The translations under genes were made by a program, and so were the position numbers. A DNA stretch of 64,000 nt, taken from NCBI RefSeq assembly GCF_010500245.1, contig NZ_JAAGOX010000056.1:1-64000 (forward strand), in the 5' to 3' direction. This document shows positions 18,237 to 25,834 of the stretch, one piece after another; position 1 is the stretch's first letter, and the number at the start of each line of letters is the position of its first letter. Source of the DNA: Ruegeria sp. PrR005. Lineage in GTDB: Bacteria > Pseudomonadota > Alphaproteobacteria > Rhodobacterales > Rhodobacteraceae. The notes beneath the pieces are model-generated. The model saw only the letters and a list, made by a program, of their open reading frames with translations, was not told the origin of the DNA and ran no database searches.

Positions 18237-18869
18237 ATGGGACAGGTGATCACGGTCGCGCAACAGAAGGGCGGGTCGGGCAAGACCACGCTGGCGGTCA
18301 ATCTGGCCGTTGCCTTTGCCCGTGCGGGCAAACGGGTTGCGCTGATGGATACCGACCCGCAGGGGTCGGCCGGGCGCTGGTTCATGGCGCGGCTCGAGGC
18401 GGGCGGCGAGCCGGGGCTGGAGTTTTCTACCGCCTCGGCCTGGGGCGTGAGTTACGAGGTGCGCAAACTGGCCAAGGAGCATGACATCGTCATCATCGAC
18501 ACCCCGCCCAAGGCTGACAGCGATCTGCGCCCTGCGCTGCGCGAGGCCGATCTGGTGCTGATCCCGGTGGCGACCTCGCATCTGGACCTGTGGGCGGTGG
18601 AAATGGTGCTGTACCTGGCCGAGCGCGAGGAAAAGCCCGCGCTGATGGTGATGACCCGCAACCGCCCCGGAACCCGGCTGGCACAGGATGTGGCGGCCAA
18701 GGCCGGTGAGATGAAGGCGGAACTGGCGCAGGCGGTGATGGCGAACCGCGTGGTCTATGCCGAGACATTGGGGCAGGGGCGCGCGGCGCTGGAGGCGCCC
18801 AAGGGCCCGGCCCATGCCGAAGTGACTGGATTGATGCAGGAAATAGAGCGCGCGCTGGAAAAGCTGTGA
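18237..18869 (+). CDS. Orphan ParA-family ATPase
   Basis: A 210-residue ParA/MinD-type ATPase with deviant Walker [11 protein letters not shown] (residues 9-18), Walker A' DTDPQGSAG and Walker B-like IVIIDTPP. No parB gene is adjacent, so it is not the chromosome-partition ParA. Orphans of this size position cellular cargo such as chemoreceptor clusters (PpfA in Rhodobacter) or act in plasmid-like partition. It stands between an OM protein and a small monooxygenase-fold gene, which gives no clue to its cargo. Confidence 0.85.
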   Translation: MGQVITVAQQKGGSGKTTLAVNLAVAFARAGKRVALMDTDPQGSAGRWFMARLEAGGEPGLEFSTASAWGVSYEVRKLAKEHDIVIIDTPPKADSDLRPALREADLVLIPVATSHLDLWAVEMVLYLAEREEKPALMVMTRNRPGTRLAQDVAAKAGEMKAELAQAVMANRVVYAETLGQGRAALEAPKGPAHAEVTGLMQEIERALEKL

Positions 18870-18900
18870 TAGGCTGAAAGGGCAGGAGAAGGAGACCCCC

Positions 18901-19227
18901 ATGCCCAAGATCGTCAAGGCCGCCCCGGTGCAAACCGTGATCACCACATTCGAGATGACGCCGGGCACCTGTCAGGATCTGCTCGAGGCGCTGACCGATG
19001 CCTATGCCGAGTTCATCTCGAAACAACCCGGATTCATCGCCGCCGGCCTGCATGTGAACGACGCCCAGACCCGCATCGCCAATTACTCGCAATGGCGGCG
19101 GCGCGAGGATTTCCTGGCCATGCTGCGCACCCCCGAAATGCGAGAGAGAAACCGCAAGCTGAACGAGATGTGCAAAAGCTTTGAGCCGGTGATGTACGAG
19201 GTGGCCGAGACCTTTGACGCCAGTTGA
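18901..19227 (+). CDS. Antibiotic-biosynthesis-monooxygenase (ABM) fold protein
   Basis: A 108-residue ferredoxin-like dimeric alpha-beta barrel protein of the ABM family (FISKQPGFIAAGLHVN and NYSQWRRREDFLAMLRTPEM). Members include quinol monooxygenases and heme-degrading enzymes, but this one has no diagnostic heme ligand that I can assign. AGGAGAAGGAG precedes the start. It lies 31 bp after the parA stop and may share its transcript. Confidence 0.75.
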   Translation: MPKIVKAAPVQTVITTFEMTPGTCQDLLEALTDAYAEFISKQPGFIAAGLHVNDAQTRIANYSQWRRREDFLAMLRTPEMRERNRKLNEMCKSFEPVMYEVAETFDAS

Positions 19228-19242
19228 AACCGCTGAAAAAGG

Positions 19243-19256
19243 CTGATCTGGATCAA
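19243..19256 (+). promoter_or_regulatory. FNR/FnrL-type site upstream of uspA
   Basis: CTGAT-CTGG-ATCAA matches the FnrL consensus TTGAT-N4-ATCAA at nine of ten positions and ends 56 bp before the uspA start. Oxygen-limited induction of the stress protein is the likely consequence. Confidence 0.6.
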
Positions 19257-19312
19257 GGCACGGGCGCGGGCGGCACGGCATTCTGCGCCTATCCCTAACG
19301 GAGGCGCGAACC

Positions 19313-19720
19313 ATGTATCACAATATCCTCATCCCCATTTCGTTCGATTCCGAGCGCGACGTCTCGGGCCCGCTGAAGCTGGCCAGACTGCTGGCCACGC
19401 CCGAGGCGCGGATCACGCTGTTGCATGTGGTCGAGCATATTCCGGCCTATGCGATCTCGTATATGCCGCCCGACTATCTGGCCGAGGCGCGCAAGGCGCT
19501 GAAAGGCGAGCTGGACAAGATGGCCGCCGGTCTACCCAATGCCACCGGTGTGCTGATCGAGGGGCATTCGGGCCGCTCGATCCTGGACTGGGCCGAGACC
19601 AACAAGCCCGACCTGATCATCATCTCCTCGCACCGGCCGGGGATGCAGGATCTGCTCTTGGGCTCCACTGCTGCAAAGGTTGTCCGTCATGCGCAATGCG
19701 CGGTGCATGTGGTGCGCTAA
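19313..19720 (+). CDS. Universal stress protein UspA family
   Basis: A 135-residue single-domain USP. It has the N-terminal ILIPISFDS strand, the histidine-rich LLHVVEHIPAYA block and the C-terminal ATP-binding region SSHRPGMQDLLLGSTAAKVV (G-2x-G-9x-G-S/T type). Such proteins bind ATP in the cytosol and support survival under growth arrest or low oxygen. An FnrL-like site lies upstream. AACGGAGGCGCGAACC before the ATG provides the ribosome site. Confidence 0.9.
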   Translation: MYHNILIPISFDSERDVSGPLKLARLLATPEARITLLHVVEHIPAYAISYMPPDYLAEARKALKGELDKMAAGLPNATGVLIEGHSGRSILDWAETNKPDLIIISSHRPGMQDLLLGSTAAKVVRHAQCAVHVVR

Positions 19721-19781
19721 GTTCACCCCAGGTCACCGTTGATATTGCCTCAAGCGACTGAATAAGCGATACGATCAACCT

Positions 19782-20360
19782 ATGGTCGTATCGTTCTTGA
19801 TTCTGTTGCTGTCGCTTGCCCTGTTCACCTGGTCCGTTCTGAGCATCGGTCCGATTCTCTCTCCTGCCCTGTTGCTGGCCGCTGCGGGCTTTGTGGCCAG
19901 CCTGCTGCTGCTGATCCGCGCCCGGACGCGGCCCCCCTCGCAATGGATCGTCGTCGATGGGTCCAATGTGATGTTCTGGCGCGATGACACGCCCCGGCTG
20001 GAGACTGTCCGGCACTGCATAGAGGCGCTGGTTCTGCATGGCTGGACCCCGGTTCTGTGGTTCGACGCCAATGTCGGTTACGAGGTCGGGTCGCACTACA
20101 TGGGTCCGCGCGACCTGTCGCGGGCGCTGCGCTACCCTTCGGCCTGTATCAAGGTTGCCCCCAAGGGCAGGCCGGCCGATCCGTTGCTGCTGGCGCAGGC
20201 CGAGAAACTGGGCGCGCGCATCGTCACCAATGACCGCTACCGCGACTGGGCCGAGACCTATCCCCAGGTGCGAGACCCCGATCTGTTCCTGCGTGGCAGC
20301 GCCTCGTTCGCCGGTGTCGTGCTGCGGGTCGAGGACGAGCATCCGCGCCGCCGCGCCTGA
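19782..20360 (+). CDS. Membrane-anchored Zc3h12a-like (NYN/PIN-fold) ribonuclease
   Basis: A 192-residue protein. Residues 2-45 form two hydrophobic helices (MVVSFLILLLSLALFTWSVL, then PALLLAAAGFVASLLLLI). The rest matches the Zc3h12a/regnase-like RNase fold: WIVVDGSNVMFWRDD (first catalytic Asp), VLWFDANVGYE (second), and ARIVTNDRYRDWAE with the conserved TNDxxxD acid. It is therefore likely a metal-dependent RNase held at the inner membrane with its domain in the cytoplasm. Neighbours give no substrate clue. Confidence 0.75.
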   Translation: MVVSFLILLLSLALFTWSVLSIGPILSPALLLAAAGFVASLLLLIRARTRPPSQWIVVDGSNVMFWRDDTPRLETVRHCIEALVLHGWTPVLWFDANVGYEVGSHYMGPRDLSRALRYPSACIKVAPKGRPADPLLLAQAEKLGARIVTNDRYRDWAETYPQVRDPDLFLRGSASFAGVVLRVEDEHPRRRA

Positions 20361-20372
20361 CGCGATCTGCCG

Positions 20373-20858
20373 CTATGGCGACAGCTCCTCGCCGGTCAGC
20401 CGTACCGCCTTGCCGAAACCGGCATTCAGCAGGCCATCGCTGATGGCAAAGCGGACAAATCGGAAATCGCCGAAATCGGCATAAAGCCCCGCCTTGGGCC
20501 GCTGCTCCAGATAGCGGGCGCGCAGGCTGTCATGTCCGGGCGTGCCGCGCGCGATCACCTGCGCGATGCAGTGCAGGGTCAGGCGCGGATGAGTCAGCGG
20601 GTCGCCTTTGGTGCCCGGCTCCCCGATCAGCAGGGCGCAGGCGGGGGTCGCCTCCAAAGCGGCGCTATGGGCGGCAAGAGCCGAGATCAGCGAGACGGGC
20701 ATGCCTTGCGCATCGGTGGCCAGCGCGATGCGGCTGACCGAGGGGCTCTGGCCACCCGGTTGCAGCACCGCCAACGCGGCGTGCCGCGCGGTATCGATCA
20801 GGGCGCGGGCCTGGGCGCGGGTTTCGGCATTGGCGGGCAGGTAGGGGTCGGTCATCAT
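20373..20858 (-). CDS. Pyridoxamine 5'-phosphate oxidase-fold (HugZ-like) protein
   Basis: A 161-residue split-barrel flavin-binding-fold protein: ARHAALAVLQPGGQSPSVSR opens the domain and the motif RPKAGLYADFGDFRFVRF lies near the end. Relatives include general-stress FMN/F420-binding proteins and HugZ heme oxygenases, but the C-terminal heme-binding domain of HugZ is absent. The start codon overlaps the stop of the upstream formate/nitrite channel gene by 4 bp (ATGA), so the two are translationally coupled. Confidence 0.8.
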   Translation of the reverse strand: MMTDPYLPANAETRAQARALIDTARHAALAVLQPGGQSPSVSRIALATDAQGMPVSLISALAAHSAALEATPACALLIGEPGTKGDPLTHPRLTLHCIAQVIARGTPGHDSLRARYLEQRPKAGLYADFGDFRFVRFAISDGLLNAGFGKAVRLTGEELSP

Positions 20859-21643
20859 GGGCTCTGACGCAGATAGGCAAAGCGATAGGCCAGCGCCACA
20901 CCGCCCGCCCCGCCCAGGATATTGCCCAGCGTGACCCAGAGCAGGTTCGCCAGCGCCGCGCTTAGCGTCACCTCAGCCCCGGCCAATATCCCCTGCGGGA
21001 TCAGGTACATATTGGCCACCGAGTGTTCCAGCCCCAGCAGGACGAACCCCGAGATCGGCCAGAGGATGGCCAGGATCTTGCCCGCCGCCGTGCGCGCGGC
21101 AAAGGTCAGCCAGACCGCGAGGCAGACCAGCGCATTGCACAGCATCCCGCGCATGAAGGCCGCGCCGGGATCCAGCGCCGCCTTGCCGCGCGCGATGGCC
21201 TGCGCGGTGTCGCCCATCGGCCCGTCCAACAGGCCCGTCAGGCCAAAAGCCAGCGCCAGCCCCACGGACCCCACCAGATTGCCCAGATAGACCAGGCCCC
21301 AATTGCGCAACAGCGCGGACAGAGTGATCCGCCGGTCCACCGCCGCCATCACCATCAGCGCGTTGCCGGTAAACAGCTCGGCGCCGCCAACGATGACCAG
21401 GATCAGCCCCAGCGAGAACACTACCCCGCCCAGAAACCGCGCCGGACCAAAGCCCGCATCCGCGCCGGTCATCACCATCGTATAGGCCGCGCCGCCAAAG
21501 CCGATGAAGACCCCCGCAAGCACCGCAAGCGTCAGGGTCTGGCCGGTGCTGAGCCCGGCCTTGGCCACGCCTGCGGTTTCCACCAGGCGGGCGATTTCGG
21601 CGGGTTTATAGGCGTCGAGCCCGGTGGGGTTGGTTTCGCTCAT
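20855..21643 (-). CDS. Formate/nitrite transporter family channel
   Basis: A 262-residue inner-membrane FNT protein with six hydrophobic segments, the family motif GAELFTGN in the second repeat and GLEHSVANMYLIPQGI near the C-terminus (the EHxxANM histidine region). It is a pentameric channel for formate, nitrite or hydrosulfide. No nir or fdh gene adjoins, so the substrate is open. It is coupled to the flavin-fold gene that follows and ends the block before phnF. Confidence 0.9.
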   Translation of the reverse strand: MSETNPTGLDAYKPAEIARLVETAGVAKAGLSTGQTLTLAVLAGVFIGFGGAAYTMVMTGADAGFGPARFLGGVVFSLGLILVIVGGAELFTGNALMVMAAVDRRITLSALLRNWGLVYLGNLVGSVGLALAFGLTGLLDGPMGDTAQAIARGKAALDPGAAFMRGMLCNALVCLAVWLTFAARTAAGKILAILWPISGFVLLGLEHSVANMYLIPQGILAGAEVTLSAALANLLWVTLGNILGGAGGVALAYRFAYLRQSP

Positions 21644-21700
21644 ATCCGCAACCTAGCCATGGTCGCGCCGTCTGTACATTGATGCCGATCAAAGGGCGGC

Positions 21701-22411
21701 TCAGTCCGCACCCACGGTCAGCGTCACCCGGTCACCGGCAAACCAGGTGCGGCCGTATTCCACCGGCCGGCCTTCGGGGTCCACGTTCACGCCGGTCGTA
21801 TGGAGCAGCGGCGCCCCCTCGTTCAGCCGCAGGTGCAGAGCCTGTGTGGCTGTGGCGGGGCGCGCTGTCAGTCGGGTCCAGACCCGGGTAAAATCGGCAA
21901 CCCCCATCCGTTGCAGGGCGGCGGTGACGGATCGGGTTTCGGTCAGCGCCTCGGGCAGGCCCGGAAAACGGTCGGCGGGAAACACGCTCTGGAACACGGC
22001 GATGGGCTGACCGTCGGCCAACGACAGCCCGTCATAGACATGCACGCGCGCGCCTGCGGGCAGGCGCAACGCCTCGGCCTCGGTCGCGTCTGCGGCGCGG
22101 GTCAGCAAGGTCAGGATGCGTTTGCCCGGAATGCGGCCCCCGGCGGCGATGTTCTTGTGAAACCGCACCCGCTTGCCGATGGCGTAATCGGTGGGCCGGG
22201 CGGTGACAAAGACGCCCGCGCCGCGCCGCGCGTGCACCAGCCCCTGATCGGCCAGATCCGCCAGCGCCCGGCGCACCGTGTGCCGGTTGACCCCATGGGT
22301 CGCGGCCAGCTGCGCCTCGGTCGGCAGTTGGTCGCCCGCGCCATAGCGGCCCTCGGCGATGTCTTCGGTCAGGCTCAACGCGATGGTCTTCCAGACGGGG
22401 CTGCGGCTCAT
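21701..22411 (-). CDS. phnF: Phosphonate metabolism GntR/HutC regulator PhnF
   Basis: A 236-residue GntR-family repressor: N-terminal winged helix (LPTEAQLAATHGVNRHTVRR, residues about 27-46) and C-terminal UTRA/HutC effector domain. It is divergent from phnG. It probably binds the inverted repeat at 22468-22496 and controls the C-P lyase genes in response to a phosphonate-derived ligand. Confidence 0.9.
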   Translation of the reverse strand: MSRSPVWKTIALSLTEDIAEGRYGAGDQLPTEAQLAATHGVNRHTVRRALADLADQGLVHARRGAGVFVTARPTDYAIGKRVRFHKNIAAGGRIPGKRILTLLTRAADATEAEALRLPAGARVHVYDGLSLADGQPIAVFQSVFPADRFPGLPEALTETRSVTAALQRMGVADFTRVWTRLTARPATATQALHLRLNEGAPLLHTTGVNVDPEGRPVEYGRTWFAGDRVTLTVGAD

Positions 22412-22467
22412 GTCATCAAAACTTCATCGTTGGGTGGATTGCGGGATGGGGGGCAACCCGCTAATAT

Positions 22468-22496
22468 TTGTCTAGTTGTATAGTGAATGTAGACAA
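22468..22496. promoter_or_regulatory. Probable PhnF operator
   Basis: TTGTCTA and TAGACAA form a 7-bp inverted repeat separated by 15 bp that contain GTTGTATAG. It lies 18 bp before the phnG start, positioned to block phnGHI transcription. The arms resemble HutC-type GT/AC operators. No match to the Pho box was seen. Confidence 0.6.
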
Positions 22497-22514
22497 CCGG
22501 GCCAAGAGGCTTTT

Positions 22515-22970
22515 ATGGCAGATCAAGAGAAAGAGACGGCGGCGCGGCAGGGCTGGATGGGCCTCTTGGCCCGCGCGCCCGAGGCGGCGCTGATGGCGCT
22601 GTGGGACCGGGTCGAAGCGCGCCCCGCCTATGACTGGCTGCGCGCGCCCGAGACCGGTGGCGTGATGGTGCGGGGCCGCGCCGGTGGCACCGGCGCCCCT
22701 TTCAACCTGGGCGAGATGACCGTGACGCGCTGCGCCCTCGCATTGGCGGATGGCACGGTGGGTCATGCCTATGTGCAGGGCCGTTCGCGGGCCAAGGCCG
22801 AGGCGGCGGCGCTGATCGACGCCTTGATGCAGACCGAGGCCGCCGAACGTATCCGCGCCCTGGTGCTGGCCCCATTGGCCGCCCAGATGGCCGAGCGCGC
22901 CGAAACCCGCGCGGCCCGGGCCGCCGCCACCAAGGTCGAGTTCTTCACGCTGGTCAGGGGAGAGGATTGA
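22515..22970 (+). CDS. phnG: C-P lyase subunit PhnG
   Basis: A 151-residue PhnG, part of the PhnGHIJ core complex that makes and cleaves ribose 1-phosphonate intermediates. The family block GGVMVRGRAGGTGAPFNLGE and the YVQGRSRAKAEAAALIDAL helix are present. The ATG at 22515 has AAGAGG 6 nt upstream; the frame is open further upstream but into the operator. It overlaps phnH by one base (TGATG). Confidence 0.95.
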   Translation: MADQEKETAARQGWMGLLARAPEAALMALWDRVEARPAYDWLRAPETGGVMVRGRAGGTGAPFNLGEMTVTRCALALADGTVGHAYVQGRSRAKAEAAALIDALMQTEAAERIRALVLAPLAAQMAERAETRAARAAATKVEFFTLVRGED

Positions 22971-23545
22971 TGGACGGATCGAACCTTTATGCCGGTGGCT
23001 TTCGCGACGCGCCTGTCGATGCGGCGCATGCCTTTCGCGCGGCGATGACCGCCATGGCGCGACCGGGCGATATCCGCAGGATCGCAGGCGCCGCGCCACC
23101 CGCGCCTTTGTCTGTAGCGGCAGGTACGCTGTTGCTGACGCTCTGCGACCCGGAAACGCGGGTGCATCTGGGTGGGGCGGCGGATAATGACGCGGTGCGC
23201 CAATGGCTGAGCTTTCACACCGGCGCGCCGCTCTGCGACGCCGGTGAGGCCGATTTCGCGCTGGGTAGCTGGGCCGACCTGATGCCGCTGTCGCGCTACC
23301 GGATCGGCACGCCGGAATATCCCGACCGTTCTGCGACTTTGATCGTTGAATGCGAAACACTGGAGAACGTGGGCGCGGAGCTGAGCGGTCCGGGTATCCG
23401 CGACACGGCCCGCCTGTCGCTGCCGGACGCGGGCGCGTTGCAGGGCAACGCGATGCTTTACCCGCTGGGCTGCGATTTTTTCTTCACCTGTGGCGACCGG
23501 GTTGCGGCCCTGCCCCGCAGCACCACCATCCGTGCGGAGGGCTAG
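22970..23545 (+). CDS. phnH: C-P lyase subunit PhnH
   Basis: A 191-residue PhnH, the PLP-transferase-fold structural subunit of the C-P lyase core. Recognisable by AHAFRAAMTAMARPGDIRRI near the N-terminus and GADFLPLSRYRIGTPEYP-like sequence (seen as LMPLSRYRIGTPEYP) in the middle. It is directly coupled to phnG and lies 3 bp before phnI. Confidence 0.95.
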   Translation: MDGSNLYAGGFRDAPVDAAHAFRAAMTAMARPGDIRRIAGAAPPAPLSVAAGTLLLTLCDPETRVHLGGAADNDAVRQWLSFHTGAPLCDAGEADFALGSWADLMPLSRYRIGTPEYPDRSATLIVECETLENVGAELSGPGIRDTARLSLPDAGALQGNAMLYPLGCDFFFTCGDRVAALPRSTTIRAEG

Positions 23546-23548
23546 GCC

Positions 23549-24640
23549 ATGTATGTTGCCGTCAAAGGGGGCGAGCGCGCCATCGAGAACGCCCATGCCT
23601 GGCTGGCCGAAGAACGGCGGGGCGATACGTCGGTCGCTGAACTCTCCCTCTCCCAGATCCGCGAACAATTGAGCCTGGCGGTCAACCGGGTGATGGCCGA
23701 GGGCTCGCTCTATGACCCCGACCTGGCCGCGCTGGCGATCAAGCAGGCGCGCGGCGACCTGATCGAGGCGATCTTTCTGATCCGCGCCTATCGCACCACC
23801 CTGCCGCGCTTTGGCGCAAGCCGCGCGGTCGATACCGGCGCGATGGCCTGCGATCGGCGCATCTCGGCGACGTTCAAGGACGCGCCGGGCGGGCAGGTTC
23901 TGGGGCCGACCTTCGACTACACCCATCGCCTGTTGGATTTCAAACTGGCCGCAGAGGGCGCGGTGCCGCCCGCACCAAGCGCGCCGCCGCGTCGCGAGCC
24001 AACGCCGCATATCACCGAGTTCCTGGGGCAAGAGGGGCTGATCCAGTCCGAACCCGAAAGCGAGGTCGCGCCGCGCGACCTGACCCGCGAACCGCTGGAA
24101 TTTCCCGCCGACCGCGCCCTGCGCCTGCAATCGCTGGCGCGCGGGGATGAGGGGTTTGTGCTGGGCATGGCCTATTCCACCCAGCGCGGATACGCGCGCA
24201 ACCACGCCTTTGTCGGCGAGCTGCGCATCGGGCGGGTCACGGTCGAGATGGAGATCCCCGAACTGGGCTTTGCCATCGAGATCGGCGAGGTCGAGCTGAC
24301 CGAATGCGAGACGGTCAACCAGTTCAAGGGCTCCAAGATCGAACCGCCGCAATTCACCCGAGGTTATGGGCTGGTGTTCGGTCAATCCGAGCGCAAGGCA
24401 ATCTCCATGGCGCTGGTCGACCGCGCCCTGCGCTGGCAGGAGCTGGGCGAGGACAATCTGGGCGCCCCGGCGCAGGACGAGGAATTTGTGCTCAGCCATT
24501 GCGACAATATCCAGGCCACCGGGTTTCTGGAGCATATCAAGTTGCCCCATTACGTCGATTTCCAGTCGGAACTGGAACTGGTGCGCAAACTGCGCCGCGA
24601 GGCGGAAGAGCGCATCGCACATCGGGAGGCGGCGGAATGA
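23549..24640 (+). CDS. phnI: C-P lyase subunit PhnI
   Basis: A 363-residue PhnI, the nucleosidase subunit. With PhnGHL it swaps adenine of ATP for phosphonate to give ribose 1-phosphonate triphosphate. Start MYVAVKGGERAIENAH and the block LSQIREQLSLAVNRVMAEGS are family hallmarks. The stop is followed after only 2 bp by the end of a convergent small gene, so the phn operon is interrupted on the opposite strand here. Confidence 0.95.
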   Translation: MYVAVKGGERAIENAHAWLAEERRGDTSVAELSLSQIREQLSLAVNRVMAEGSLYDPDLAALAIKQARGDLIEAIFLIRAYRTTLPRFGASRAVDTGAMACDRRISATFKDAPGGQVLGPTFDYTHRLLDFKLAAEGAVPPAPSAPPRREPTPHITEFLGQEGLIQSEPESEVAPRDLTREPLEFPADRALRLQSLARGDEGFVLGMAYSTQRGYARNHAFVGELRIGRVTVEMEIPELGFAIEIGEVELTECETVNQFKGSKIEPPQFTRGYGLVFGQSERKAISMALVDRALRWQELGEDNLGAPAQDEEFVLSHCDNIQATGFLEHIKLPHYVDFQSELELVRKLRREAEERIAHREAAE

Positions 24641-24642
24641 TC

Positions 24643-24888
24643 TCAATCGCCTCCACCGTCTCCGCCGCCAAAGGAATCGCCGCCGAAATCGGACGAATGC
24701 CAATCTCCGCCCGGGGCGTCGGGATGGGTATGCGAGCGGTGTTCGCGGCCGTCAGACCCGGTCCAGATCCAAACGCCGCTGTCGTCTTGGCGAAGGGTGT
24801 CGCGCCGCCGTCTCCTCCGCGCCACATCTATCCAGCAGATCAGAATCGTAACAAGCAGCAATATCGCTGTGAAAACCATGTCCTCCAA
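24643..24888 (-). CDS. Small membrane protein with Gly/Asp-rich tail, opposite strand inside the phn cluster
   Basis: An 81-residue frame from TTG 24888, with AAAGGAG 5 nt upstream (78 residues from ATG 24879). A hydrophobic helix (MVFTAILLLVTILICWIDVA) is followed by an Arg cluster RRRRRRD and a tail ending SDFGGDSFGGGDGGGD. Membrane segment, basic stop-transfer and GGGD tail are a composition seen in real small bacterial membrane proteins. The plus strand across the same stretch encodes only an implausible peptide. I recognise no family. It fills nearly the whole phnI-phnJ gap. Confidence 0.6.
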   Translation of the reverse strand: MEDMVFTAILLLVTILICWIDVARRRRRRDTLRQDDSGVWIWTGSDGREHRSHTHPDAPGGDWHSSDFGGDSFGGGDGGGD

Positions 24889-24918
24889 TGCGTCTCCTTT
24901 CAGAAGGCGGGTTCCTGA

Positions 24919-25749
24919 ATGTCCGACTATAACTTCGCCTATCTCGACGAACAGACCAAGCGGATGATCCGCCGCGCCATCCTCAAGGGGCTGGCGGTAC
25001 CGGGATATCAGGTGCCCTTTGCCAGCCGTGAGATGCCAATGCCCTATGGGTGGGGCACCGGGGGCGTGCAGGTCTCGGCCGCGACGCTGACTCCCGAGGA
25101 CCGGTTGAAGGTCATAGACCAGGGCGCCGACGACACCACCAACGCGGTGTCGATCCGCAAGTTCTTTGAACGCACGGCCGGGGTGGCCACGACCGAGATG
25201 ACGCAGGATGCAACGGTGATCCAGACCCGCCACCGTATCCCCGAGGCGGAGCTGACCGAGGATCAGATCCTGGTCTATCAGGTGCCGATCCCCGAACCGC
25301 TGCGGTTTCTGGAGCCGCGCGAGACCGAGACGCGCAAGATGCACAGCCTTCAGGAGTACGGGCTGATGCATGTGAAGCTTTACGAAGACATCAGCCAGCA
25401 CGGCGCGATCTCGACCGCCTATGCCTATCCGGTGCGGGTGGCGGAGCGTTATGTGATGGACCCAAGCCCGATCCCGAAATTCGACAACCCCAAGATGGAG
25501 ATGGCGGCGATCCAGCTCTTTGGCGCAGGGCGCGAACAGCGCATCTATGCGGTACCGCCCTATACCCGCGTCGTCAGCCTCGATTTCGAGGATTACCCGT
25601 TCGAGGCCACGAAGGCCGATCACGCCTGCGACCTCTGCGGCGCCGAAGACAGCTATCTGGACGAGGTGATCATGGACGATGCGGGGACGCGGATGTTTGT
25701 CTGTTCCGACACCGATTACTGCCGGTCGCGCCGCGAGGCTGCGGCATGA
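24919..25749 (+). CDS. phnJ: C-P lyase radical-SAM subunit PhnJ
   Basis: A 276-residue PhnJ, which breaks the carbon-phosphorus bond of 5-phosphoribose 1-phosphonate by radical chemistry. The four cysteines fit CX2CX21CX5C exactly (about C237, C240, C262 and C268 in CDLCGAEDSY and FVCSDTDYC), giving the iron-sulfur ligands and the catalytic Cys. It is separated from phnI by a 278-bp stretch carrying the opposite-strand gene, so it may need readthrough or its own promoter. No strong ribosome site is visible (AAGG lies 13-14 nt away). Confidence 0.96.
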   Translation: MSDYNFAYLDEQTKRMIRRAILKGLAVPGYQVPFASREMPMPYGWGTGGVQVSAATLTPEDRLKVIDQGADDTTNAVSIRKFFERTAGVATTEMTQDATVIQTRHRIPEAELTEDQILVYQVPIPEPLRFLEPRETETRKMHSLQEYGLMHVKLYEDISQHGAISTAYAYPVRVAERYVMDPSPIPKFDNPKMEMAAIQLFGAGREQRIYAVPPYTRVVSLDFEDYPFEATKADHACDLCGAEDSYLDEVIMDDAGTRMFVCSDTDYCRSRREAAA

Positions 25750-25770
25750 GCGCATCGGTCGGAACGGGGG

Positions 25771-25816
25771 AAAAAATTTCCACGAAATTTTTTGGACAGG
25801 ATTTTTTCAAAATCCT
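25771..25816 (+). repeat. Two AT-rich hairpins between phnJ and phnK
   Basis: AAAAAATTT-CCACG-AAATTTTTT (25771-25793) is followed by AGGATTTT-TTC-AAAATCCT (25798-25816). They are strikingly AT-rich in a GC-rich region and resemble terminator or mRNA-processing structures. They end 18 bp before the phnK start. Confidence 0.7.
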
Positions 25817-25834
25817 GGGCGCGGGAGGTGAGCG

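Noticed and set aside
22412-22514. Pho box upstream of phnG
   Set aside because: No pair of CTGTCAT-like direct repeats with proper spacing could be found; the inverted repeat fits a GntR operator better.
24637-24918. 93-codon plus-strand frame overlapping the phnI stop and filling the phnI-phnJ gap
   Set aside because: Although its ATGA overlap looks like operon coupling, the peptide has no family features, whereas the opposite strand encodes a coherent membrane protein with a good ribosome site.
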